From Galaxea fascicularis (lineage: Eukaryota > Cnidaria > Anthozoa > Scleractinia > Euphylliidae), in the NCBI GenBank assembly GCA_948470475.1, contig OX419344.1, positions 25,802,225 to 25,866,224 on the forward strand: 64,000 nucleotides of DNA, in the 5' to 3' direction. Numbering within the stretch: the first letter of the stretch is position 1; each line of letters starts with the position of its first letter. Below, piece after piece: positions 36,301 to 46,499 of this stretch. The notes below the pieces were generated by a model. The model was not told the origin of the DNA. It ran no database searches and saw only the letters and a list, made by a program, of their open reading frames with translations. The translations under genes and the position numbers were made by a program.

Positions 36301-36979
36301 AGAACATTGTACAAATTGATGTACTTACTGCAACTTGTTTTGTTAACATTTTTCAATTCTAAACATTAATCTTTGGTTTCTGTTTTATTGATACACATTT
36401 TGATTGTGTTATGTACTTATAATATGCTACAATAAGCATCTTTTTTTTAAATAGAAATGTCATACCACCCTTAAAAAAAATGTCTCATATCACACATTGG
36501 ATTGGATTTGACTGATACATAAGGCTGTAATAGCTCACATTTTTCAACCAGATGTGAAAAATTGGTTTCCAAGGTGTGAGTTGGCGTAAGATCGATGGTG
36601 TGAGACTCATGCCAAGGCGTGAGAGTTGGGACGTGCGTACATTCACAATATTATCCCAAATTAGCTAGTTTACTAACCATATTTTCCACTTGTCGCAAGC
36701 TTGACCAAACTTACTAGTTGACCGAAAAGAAATCCATCATTATAGGCTACGCTCTCAATCTTTTCAACTGCAAGAGCAGTCTCCACCTTGATCTGAATCT
36801 TGAGACCGCATAAATCTACAGACAATATGAAGCTTAATTAAATAGCATGCACGTTCACATTGCTGCCATTTATCTCAGGAGCTAAGCGCTTTTTAAAAAG
36901 TTAACGTAAATCTACCTTGTTTCACCAAGAAATCTATAGCTTCATCCGCTTTAGCAAGGTTTGATTTACCGTTAGTCAT
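27376..36979 (-). CDS. CENPI: Centromere protein I (CENP-I/Mis6)
   Basis: Exons on minus: 36979-36916, 36815-36678, 36358-36329, 35825-35707, 35460-35353, 35243-35195, 34660-34614, 34443-34354, 33753-33697, 33392-33324, 33003-32872, 32317-32197, 30816-30731, 30524-30407, 30216-30152, 29821-29706, 29226-29124, 29055-29002, 28359-28235, 28147-28099, 27959-27823, 27716-27617 and a tentative 27402-27376. Every junction keeps phase; about 667 aa (human 756). CENP-I is a helical HEAT-like subunit of the constitutive centromere-associated network, needed to link CENP-A chromatin to the outer kinetochore. Family landmarks include RLIKCLIPRQLVPSSAVV, the DDLKDVHSLYGIFF block, HFRIKKLLDLQSR, KPHLTGLLSMYK, VEAFLVRYLFIWNGL and ALAVEKIESVAYNDGFLFGQL near the start. 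Intron 20 uses a GC donor. The last exon (8 codons) is uncertain: a donor further into exon 22 would give a different C-terminus. The N-terminal extension of vertebrate CENP-I is absent. Confidence 0.93.
31860..31940. repeat. Short inverted repeat in CENPI intron 12
   Basis: GGAAACGGACCAAATGCAAGGTG (about 31873) is mirrored by CACCTCGCATTTGGTTCCG (about 31918), giving a roughly 70-nt hairpin. Probably a MITE remnant. Confidence 0.4.
32047..32177. mobile_element. 131-bp MITE in CENPI intron 12
   Basis: Ends CAGCGCTCCAAGCT and AGCTTGGAGCGCTG are exact inverses (14 bp). ATTTA flanks both sides (32042-32046 and 32178-32182), a possible 5-bp duplication. It lies only 20 bp from the exon 12 donor. 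Confidence 0.7.
34514..34543. repeat. TGGGG pentamer array
   Basis: About six tandem GTGGG units lie in CENPI intron 7. On the plus strand they form G-runs spaced by single T, capable of a G-quadruplex; the transcribed CENPI RNA would carry the C-rich strand. Confidence 0.7.
35845..36060. repeat. Probable interspersed repeat in CENPI intron 3
   Basis: The segment has paired phrases AACCTCCATTACCGGCCAC / AACCTCTTTACAATGGCCAC and ATGGCTGCTTCTCTGCAACA / CCACCTCTCCACAACA, as in short DNA-element remnants with internal duplication. Termini not defined. Confidence 0.35.
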
Positions 36980-37315
36980 CACTGTTTCCTAGTATGAAGG
37001 CAAAACAGCTGGCTTTTTACATTGCAAAGGAGAATTTATATTCGCAGAAGGATAAACAGCGTCAGACATTCCTCACCAGGCGCGCCAAAATTTCGAACCT
37101 ACTATCCCAGAAATCTTTTCGCGCAAAGCGTGAGTTGATTTCTGGGAAACTATAAACATGGCGGCGGAAAGTGACATCTCTTAGGAACTTTAAATATCCA
37201 GCAAGAATGTTATTTTAACTTGAATTTTTGTGTTTCTGTTTATACTCCCTTCGTCATTCTGAATTCTCGCTAAGGACACTGGATGTAAAAGATCTAAAAA
37301 TCCAGTAAGTCCACG
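36980..37315. promoter_or_regulatory. Bidirectional promoter, CENPI / TMCO3, with E2F-like sites
   Basis: Only 336 bp separate the start codons. GGCGCGCCAAAA (37079-37090) is an E2F-type site. TTCGAA (37092-37097) follows closely and resembles the CHR half of a CDE/CHR cell-cycle module. A second E2F-like TTTTCGCGCAAA is at 37116-37127. ATGGCGGC (about 37158) matches a YY1-type motif. An inverted repeat, TCCCAGAAATC and GATTTCTGGGA, spans 37104-37146. These sites suit a G2/M-regulated kinetochore gene. Confidence 0.5.
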
Positions 37316-40300
37316 ATGAAACTTGTGGGGTACTTTGCTTTCCTCGTAATGTTTGCGCTGATGTTTGTGACATCGTGTAGGGGTAATTTTCCAAAGATTA
37401 ACTTTGCTGCTGTTACGAAAGATGATATAATTCGTTGGAATTCTTTTACGTGCCAGTCCGTTAGTCATCTTTTTAAGGCGAAAGAACGTGTGGTAAACAA
37501 GTTAACGAGCTTACTTGGGGCTCAACACAAACAACAAAGACTCAGGAGAGATCAGCTAAACACGATTGCCATCTTTAGAAATGAGTTGAACGTAACAGAG
37601 CGAGCAGTGTTTGATTCTCTAAATGGATTACGGAAACTTCTACAAGAGGATTACAAGTCTGTAGTCCACATGAAAGACGCCATAAGGCAAAGACTGGAAG
37701 CCTTAAAGCTCTTAGCACTACAACAAGAGGACCAATTCAACGCCATAACAGAAGCAGAGAAAGCTTTCTTGGTTGCAAATAAACATACAGACATTCAGAA
37801 CAACGGTACACTTATAGCAAAGATTATTGGTGGTATATTAGACGAAGTTGCATTTGCTGCTGATAAACTTGAGAATGAACTCGATGAAAAAACATTTGAG
37901 AAGACAAGAAATGCCAAGGGAGCTTCCATTGAAGCTGTTGTAAGATTGACTGGGGATGAGGAGGCAGCTGACAGTGACAATGATAACCAGACTTCACTGG
38001 CTAAGCCTGATGAAGAAAATGACATGAGCATTCTTGTTGATTCCCAAAACAATCAGTTTGTTTTGGCAAAATCTAAAGATGCTACTGTCCCCCACGAGGA
38101 TGTCCATTTCATCCAGGACATCATACTGATTTTACTGTTGTCCTTTGTGGGTTCTTGTATCTGTACTGTTATTCACCTTCCAACCATGTTCGCCTTTGTG
38201 ATCAGTGGCATGCTTCTGGGACCCTCAGGAGCAAACATGATTAAGGTATGATAGCTACTAAGTTATCCCCTTAACATACATTGTACTGTAGAAATGTTGC
38301 AAAGCGGATCGCCGGACAGGGTAAGACAGTAAGTAAACTGCAGTCAAATGTTATTTTGTTTAACTTGTGAGGAGAAAAGAAAGGGAGAGAGGAGAAGAAA
38401 ACTCCTTATACAGTAATTTCCTATCAAGCTGACAAGCTGCTAGTTACTACATGCTATTGTGTCAGAGAATCCTCTGGCATTAGCTTCATTTTTATGGTAC
38501 ATGTACCTCACGTTGTTGTTCTTTTTTCTTCAGACCGTTGTCCAGGTTGAAACATTGGGGGAATTTGGAGTATTTTTCATTCTTTTTGCTGTTGGTTTGG
38601 AGTTTTCACCTGACAGAATAAAAAGGGTGATGTAGCCTTTAATATGTTAGTCAAACATAATTAAAAATTTCAGTACATTACAACAAAGACAAGTTTTGTT
38701 AAGTTAAAAAGGTTAAGATTTTTGTTTTGTTGTACATTTATATGTTGTGGTTCAAATTTTTCTTTGGTTTAATAATTTTCAAACCAGTTCAATTTTGATT
38801 TTCCTTTGTCTCAGAGTCATTACCATAATCTGAGACAAAGGAAAACAAAAATTAAACTGGTTTGAAAATTTTTAAACCAAAGATAAATTTGAACTACAAC
38901 ATATACATTTAAGGAGCTAACTTTTTGCTTGTTTCATCATAGGTCTGGAAAGTTGCAGTGGGTGGCAGTTCACTGATCATGGGACTAATGATCGTATTTG
39001 GGATTTTCTGGGGTATGTGTTTTGGAATTCTGCCACGTCAGAGTGCTTTTGTGGCAGCTTGCCTTTCCCTTTCTAGCACACCTCTCGTAGCAAAGTTTGT
39101 GGAAAACAAAGATGGAGATCACAATGCTAAAGGTAGACCACCCCTATAATTTATGTTTTATACATGTAAGTAATATAGTTGGTTTAACAGTAAGCTAAAA
39201 TAGAAGTTATAGGACTGGAGGTTAAATGGCTTAGTGAGGAGGATTCTGTACCTATTTTACTGATATGTCCCATGCTCCTGATCGAGGCATACATAGTAGA
39301 CCAATGAGCAAGAGAGTGAGCTCTCTGTCAGATTCTAGGTTTTATATTTTTCACCTTCATAGTAGAGTTCTTCATTCAATAGCCCTGAGTTCTTGCAAAC
39401 TTCATGGCTTAGTTGTTGCATTCTCAGTGCATTGTCATAAAGACAACCTGAAGCAAATTTCTTAACTGAGGAAATGACACAGTGCTGGTAACTAAGATTT
39501 GATGTACTTTACCTTGAATATTCTTAATTACTCAAAACCACTTAGTATTCTTATGTGAGGGCTCAATGGTTTCATTTTGGTCTCAGTAAGGTACCACCAC
39601 ATTAGAGTGCATCAATTTCTTGTTTGTTACCAGAACATAGCAATGGTGATGGTGACTATACAAGTTCTCTGTTGGGAATCCTTGTTATGCAGGATGTCCA
39701 TTTAGGTTTATTGGTTGCTCTTCTCCCTGCTCTGGCTGGACAAAGGGCTGCTGCCTCAGTAAAAGGGGGTAGTGGTGTTGTTCAAGGCATACTCAGTGGA
39801 CTTGATAATGGCAGTGCTTCAGGTATTGTACATGCATGTTTGTCTGTAAAGGGATGACCCTCTTTTTAACTTGCCTCCTTTATCGCATAGGGGCTTGTTT
39901 GTTTTATCAGTCACTATGATTGTTTATATTCAAGGTCTGCCAACAGATGTGTGTAAAATCTGTGTTATTATAGAAGACATATGCAAAAACACTCATTTCA
40001 TAAAAGTATCAATAGCAACAGTTCAATCGGCATTCATTTGAAATTTACATGAGTGGTTCGGATAATTTTTGGTTTTCTGTAACAACATCACATGATCTAC
40101 ACAAACAGTCTCACAGCCCTGTTTGTAGGCTAAAAAATACACTGTGGCCACCTTTTGAGCTTTATAGGACAGAAGTTCTTATAATGAAGAGAGATATTGG
40201 TGCAGTTGGAACCTGGCAAAAGTTGCTGTGTTATTGAACAATGAACCAAGAACAATACAGTAGCTCATACATGCAAGCTGGCTCATATATACTAATCAGT

Positions 40301-43300
40301 TCTGCTGCAAGTTTGTTTTTGAAGCATGTTAGATTAATGGACTCATGTTAATATATTTCTAACTAATGCATTTGAAAATGTGGATCCATTTTTTGAGCTG
40401 CATTGTGAGTTCATGGTACATTTAAGGAATGATAAGACCAACTGTTTTTTACAGCCATACTGAATATTTTCAAATTTATTTTGTAAAATCAGTTGCAAAA
40501 ATGACTCTCTATCTACACCGTAGGAGATTTGTTTAGTTGTGACCAGCTCTTATGAAATGTTGGTTTAGAAAATCATTGAGTAAATTTTAAAAAGCTAGGC
40601 AGATAAAAAGTCCCTATCATAGTCTGTAATATTATAATACAACATATATGTTCCCTCCCTATAAACCCCTGGTTAATAAATTCACCCATGACATGGCACT
40701 GAAGGTATAGTTCGGAGGGATGATAATAAACAAAAGGGTCATCTCAAATGCTTGCCTTCTCAAACAAATTTATTTTACTTTCATTTGGATGTACTGACAA
40801 TGAGTTATGACCCTTATGACACATAAATTACTTCGTGGTTGGTGAGCGCGTACAAACTTGTTCTTTCAATTTTGGTACTGTTTTAAAAGCTGTGATTTCC
40901 TTCCAAGAATGGCAAACTGCTATACTGAAAATTCACACATGTAATGAGAGACATGGCTGCCATGTTGAATTGAAATGCAATGTTCTGGGAAGTTGTCAAA
41001 AACCTTTATTTCTAGCGCCTTCCAAATCTGGAGAATATATGCTCAGTTAGCAGATTCTCATTAGAGCAATAGTAGACAAAAAAACTCATATCTAGGGGAC
41101 ACAGGGACTGAATGCAAATCCATGCAAACCCTGGGCCCACTGTGGTGGCACAGTGTAATGATGTTTTGTTTGTTGTTCATCAGATGAATTTACTGGTACC
41201 ATGCGGATGCTATTTGAGGTTACACTTTCTTTTGGCGGGCTGTTAGTAGTGTGTTTCCTGGTTTCTAAGATCACTGGACGGCTATTCAGGTATGTGCTGA
41301 AGTTTCAATATAGGATACATAGGAATGTTCCTTTGCTTAAATATAAACAAATAATGAAATTATATTTTTAACTGAGTGCAAAGCTTTATAGGATGCACCA
41401 GAGTAAGTGTGAGTTAAAACAAGCTTATTGTTGGTAGTTTTTGTTAGTCCTAAGTGAATCTTGTTTCTCTGGCTCCAGACTTGAAATATAACGACAATAA
41501 CAACAATGACAACAATTTTGTTATTACTCACACAATTCTTTCTCACTGCTAATAGCTAATGCTAATGGAGGGGGGGGGGGGGGAGAAGGAGGCAACTTAA
41601 AAGATTTAAAAAACATGAAGGGAAGAAAAAACAGCAAGAAAACAATAAATAATCAAAATTACAGTACTTCAGAATTTTATTTTAGTTGACTGAGGTGTTT
41701 AATCATATGTTTTATTAAATAATGCTTACCAAATTGATAATAGTGTTTTCAAAATTTATTAATAATTGCAGGTGTAAAGACTTGGTCCTTTGCTGGTCTG
41801 ATTTTTGGAGTAGAGGGTGCCTTTTGTGCTAGGATAGTTTGTTCAATATTGACCTTGCCCATAACTTATTTTTTCCTCAGAATGCTTCTAGATATTGGCA
41901 ATAAGGAATTACTCATCTTAGCAACAGTATCAACTGCTTTTTCTTTACTTATGGTAAGTTTAAACAATTACAGCTGAGATTGGAATGGCAGGAGGTAGAC
42001 CATTGGGCTGCCCGGCAAGTACTGTTGCTGATAAGTCAGAATAGGATTTGGATTGGGACCTCTCTATTATTCTTTTTTAACATTTTTACAGACTGAGACA
42101 TAGTAATAATTTTACAGAGTTTACAAAACTTACCATGCTTACAACAGATACCTAAACAACAGAACTAACTTACTTACAGTACTTTCTAACATAGCAAACA
42201 CTACAAAACCACGAAACTATACAAACAGGGGAGGTTTTTACAGTTAATTAGCTAATTAGATCTTAATAAGTAAACGAAACTTAGAAATAATATTGTCCTT
42301 GCTATTCTTAGCAGTCCAGCACCCTAATCACTCAGCCACATTATCTTCATTGTGTTCAAATTTCTTTTAAGCAAACATTACAGCCGTTTGCATGAGTGTT
42401 GACTCCTTATGGACCAGCTAAGCTGTCTGCAATCATATGATCTTAGCACTTCAAGACCCAGGGGTAACCAACTAAAAAAATTCCTTTAGTATGTTATCAC
42501 TACTTCATCAAACATCATGGAAATTATCAATAAACAATGATTTTTCTTAGTAGTACCACAGGAAAAGTATGGAATGTGGTGGCAAGAATATGCTTGTTAA
42601 CAGAGGGTTTTGGTTGTACCATTACTTGTGCCAGAACTACTTAATATTATGTCAAACAAGATTTAAGATATCTTCAAAAAATATTTCTGAAGTAAAAGTG
42701 AATGTACGAGTCTCAAATAATTTCTTTGTTTCTTTGCAGCTCTCAGAACACTTAGGAATATCTATGGAGCTTGGTTGTTTTATGGCTGGGGTGGTATTGA
42801 GTTCAAATGGTGAAGATCTTGTTCATAAGGTAGCACGCTTTGCATGTTAGTAAAAATTACAAGCTCTTATTCAAAAACCACCCCCTTTCCCCTGGAGCAG
42901 TTTTGTTGCTGTAGACTTGTCCATCCTCAGTTGCACCCCACCCTACCACCTACTACTATTAAAATATTTACACCTTGAAGACTGCTTTAAGCATAATGAT
43001 TTAATCTAGCCCCACATAGCAATTTGCAGTCCCTTCCTGTTACATACTGTTACTGTTATATTAATTATTATTAATAATAATCCTGCCCAAACTGAATAAT
43101 CATTGCTTTACAATCTATCTAATCATATTTTCTTTTAGAATTCCTTCTTTTCCTTCTTCATTCTGTCATTCATTCATTCACCCCCCAAGAGGGGGTACTT
43201 CCAGAAAAATTGGGTGCAGTGTGCAGCATGCTTCCTGATACCCTCATCCTCTTTTCAGACCAAAATCTGTGATTCTACCTACCCTATTTCAGGCCTGATC

Positions 43301-45247
43301 ACAAATTTGATACCCTATTTCCGACCTGACCCTGAAATCAATACCCTGTTTCAGACCTGACTTATATTCAGTTCCCTAGGTCAGACCAATGTTAAAGGCA
43401 ATGTTTATTCACTTTTGTTAAGTAGGATACAAAACTGTACAAAGTTTTGAGCTTAAAATTCCACACTATAAAGCAGGCTGCATGATGTGCCACCAATTCA
43501 AGACAAGGGTGTACAAACCATACCCTGTTTCAGACCAAAATGGTCTAAATTGATACCCTATTTCAGACCAAAACGGCTAGAAAACCATACGCTTTGGCAC
43601 CGCACATACCCGTGTAGCCCATATAAGGGAGTAACCCCCCCCCCCGCCTCTCCGCTCCCCCGGGTCATTCACTAAGAAAAAATGAACTCCCTTCCATCAA
43701 GGAAGCTATGAGTTATTAGTTTGTGAGGCAACTTGTTTTGTTATTGTTGTTTCATTAGGTGAATGAGCTTGTTGAGCCCCTGCGTGATTTCTTCTCATGC
43801 TTGTTCTTTGCGTCTATAGGTTAGTTCCTTTTCTTTTTAAAGGGATTTCCAATGAGAACAAATAGAAAATGAACCTGTCATCTTTTAACCAATACTCTAC
43901 TTGTTTGGCAGGTCTTCACGTTTTTCCAACATTTGTGCTGAATGAATTTCCTCTTGTACTAACTCTCACCCTCGGAGTCGTTTTGGTGAAGGTAGATGCA
44001 TCATTTACACTTGAAACGTTCTGCTTTTTAGCGTAGCCATTCGTATCTCGAGTTTTTCTATTTAGTGCCTGTTAACTGGAAAGAACTATAAGAAGTAGTA
44101 TGGATTGTGACCTTGGAAACGTATCTTCGTGATGTCAGTGTTGTTTGTGCCCCAGACAGCTTTAAGGTGAAATCGAAATGACACTTGCGCTTTCGCTGTT
44201 CAAGAATAGCGCTAATGAGATAACATTATGGTCTTATTTTCTTGCAGTTCATAGTCTCTGTGTTTGTCCTTCGGTTGTTTTTGTGTGAAACACGAAACAC
44301 AAAATATATAGTAGCTGCTGGTTTGGCTCAAGTTAGTGAATTTTCATTTGTGCTTGGAAGCAGAGCAAGAAGATTTCATCTTATTTCTAGAGAGGTGAAT
44401 AATTTGTTGGTTGCAGCCTGCAGTGCTCTCGTGTGAACGTTATTAACTGTTGAATGCTGTGATAGGTAGTGACTAGCGAAAAGAAGCAAGACTGACTCGC
44501 TTAGTTTTCAACTCTTAAAAGACGTAACATTAAAACATTAAAACATTGAAATTAATTAGGATTTATGATTCATATCAGCAATTATTAAGTACTCTCGATT
44601 TCTGTGTATGATAGAAGTGTTTTTCTTACTATCAAACTGTTAAAAAAACTCTCGGCTTTTCATCACTCAGATCGCCTGAGTTTAGTTTTATGTTTATTTT
44701 GAAAAACGCTCGGAGATCATGGCTGTTTACCATTTACATGGGAAAACCGGTTGGTCGACGGTTTTTACAAATGGCGAGCAAAACTCCCCAATGAAAATTC
44801 CGTTTAGGATTGGCGTGTACCATTTGCACAACCCCTACTAACTAATACTTGACACGCATAAAAATTGGAGTAGGGCGTGGAACTGGTGAAAATCGAAAAT
44901 GGTAAACACAGTTTCCGTCCGGAAATTCCGGTTGGAAATTTTGGACTACCTTTCAAGACGTTCCGAAATTTTTGGAAATTTTCCGATCGGGAACACCAAA
45001 ATAGCCTTACCATTTACATTCCAACCGAAATTTCCGAACTGTTTTGGTAAAGTTTAATCCATTTATTACCCCTATTAACTTTTCCTTTACTTTTCAGGTT
45101 TATCTTATTATCCTAAGTGTGACAACAATAAGTCTTCTGCTCGCTCCATTACTGTGGAGAATCTCTCTGTGGAAATTTGGAAGCAGAAAGCTGTGGAGGT
45201 CTGCTAATTCAGAAAGAACAAGTAAAAGAACAACCAGAAGCGTCTAG
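37316..45247 (+). CDS. TMCO3: TMCO3, coiled-coil cation/proton antiporter
   Basis: Exons: 37316-38245, 38534-38626, 38943-39132, 39634-39822, 41184-41289, 41881-41953, 42740-42829, 43759-43819, 43912-43991, 44248-44394 and 45098-45247; 2,109 nt, 702 aa (human about 677), all phases consistent. TMCO3 belongs to the CPA2 (KefB-like) monovalent cation:proton antiporters of intracellular membranes. A signal-like hydrophobic start ([20 protein letters not shown]) precedes a lumenal coiled-coil region of about 240 residues, all in the long first exon. The antiporter core then follows: [95 protein letters not shown] and [20 protein letters not shown] and GLEFSP are conserved transport-core motifs. 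The C-terminus is short and basic. It is transcribed from the promoter shared with CENPI. Confidence 0.96.
38741..38904. mobile_element. Foldback MITE in TMCO3 intron 2
   Basis: Two arms of about 80 bp are near-perfect inverses: TATGTTGTGGTTCAAATTTT ... CCTTTGTCTCAG on the left, CTGAGACAAAGG ... AAATTTGAACTACAACATA on the right, around a short spacer near 38822. CATTTA occurs just outside both ends and could be a target-site duplication. Confidence 0.75.
43240..43620. repeat. Cluster of ATACCCTATTTCAGACC-type units in TMCO3 intron 7
   Basis: Five related units occur near 43281, 43310, 43341, 43520 and 43553, each close to ATACCCTGTTTCAGACC. They are irregularly spaced and followed by a C-run at about 43636. 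This looks like an interspersed family with internal repeats rather than a tight satellite. Confidence 0.6.
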
Positions 45248-45990
45248 TAGTGACTCATACAGTATGCTGACGCCATGATGCACGGGAAGACTGGGGAGAG
45301 AACATCTTCAAGAAAAGTGGGCATGTGTAGGACCGTGTAGGAGTGTATAAAAAGTTGCGAAATTTTTTCGGCGAATTTTGTGGGATAAGTTTTTGTAATC
45401 GCATTGTTAAAATAGTGAAAATTGGTGAGAGGAATTGCGTCCCGATTCGCTTTTTTTCTATGTAAATTTCCAAATCTATTGTCGTCATCCAAAATATAGC
45501 GCAGCGTGGCAGGTTCAGACGAAGTTAGCTGTATGGCATACGTGATGAGCTCGTTGGTGACTAAAATTCATTTTACCTTAGTTTCCCGTAATTTGGCGCC
45601 CATAATTGGGTATCAAGCCCCTAAACGTGCACATGTACTTTTCACGAAGTTTTCTCAAGAGCTATGAGACCTAAGTCATGTCAATTTATCTTGATGGAGC
45701 TTTACGTCGCATTTGTAATTCAAGGCTCATAAAAAAGGTTATAAGTAAATTTCTTGGCAGGCAGACGGGCAACAAAACAGTTTACATGTAGAGTGTTAAG
45801 ACTGGGTCTGTGTATGATGTTTGGTTTTTCTCTCCTTACATCCTTTTCAAATGGCCCTCTGTTTTATGAAATTAACTTCTAAAAAGCGGCCCGGTCTCAA
45901 TAATACTGCATTGCTCTACATGAAAGCCATGCCGCTAAAATAATTGTATAATTAAAGTTCAGGATAAAGGAAATGAAATTTCAAATGATT
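45248..45990. other. TMCO3 3' flank
   Basis: No gene recognised; the TMCO3 3' UTR is expected in the first part. No strong AATAAA was identified. Confidence 0.3.
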
Positions 45991-45997
45991 ATACAAT

Positions 45998-46488
45998 CAA
46001 CTCTCTGATAAGCGACCGCCCTTGGTGCACGACAAAGTGGTCGCTCACGGGAGGTGGTCGCATATGAGAAAACTCAACAAAATAAACGAAAAACTGAATT
46101 GATCAGCTAATTACGTATTAATATATCATCTGTTTAGCTAAGCTAGGCTTAGGGAAAAGATTGACTGAGCACTGGCATATTTTACATCCAATAACGTCTG
46201 GAAAATCTTATCGCTTCATACTACACGTTTTGCAAAAGATCACTGTAAAAATTCCTGTTAACCTACAGATCTAACTGTAGCCATCTTTTTTGTGATATTC
46301 GAGTAATGATTTTCTGATGATCAAACGTGATCATGTTGGGTGGTCACTTACTTGAAACAGAAAACAAAAGAAAATGTCAAAAGTGGTCGCGGTCGCTTAA
46401 GAAATTTGAGAAGAGATCGCTTACGAGAGAGTTCTTGAAACAATATTTGACTGAGAAACAAAACGGTCGCCATGAGAGAGTTAACTGT
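45998..46488. mobile_element. Probable non-autonomous DNA element with GCGACC-type ends
   Basis: The left end AACTCTCTGATAAGCGACC and the right end GGTCGCCATGAGAGAGTT are imperfect inverses. Further GGTCGC/GCGACC motifs lie inside near both ends (about 46040-46065 and 46380-46430). Non-coding. Confidence 0.5.
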
Positions 46489-46499
46489 TTTGCCGGTGT

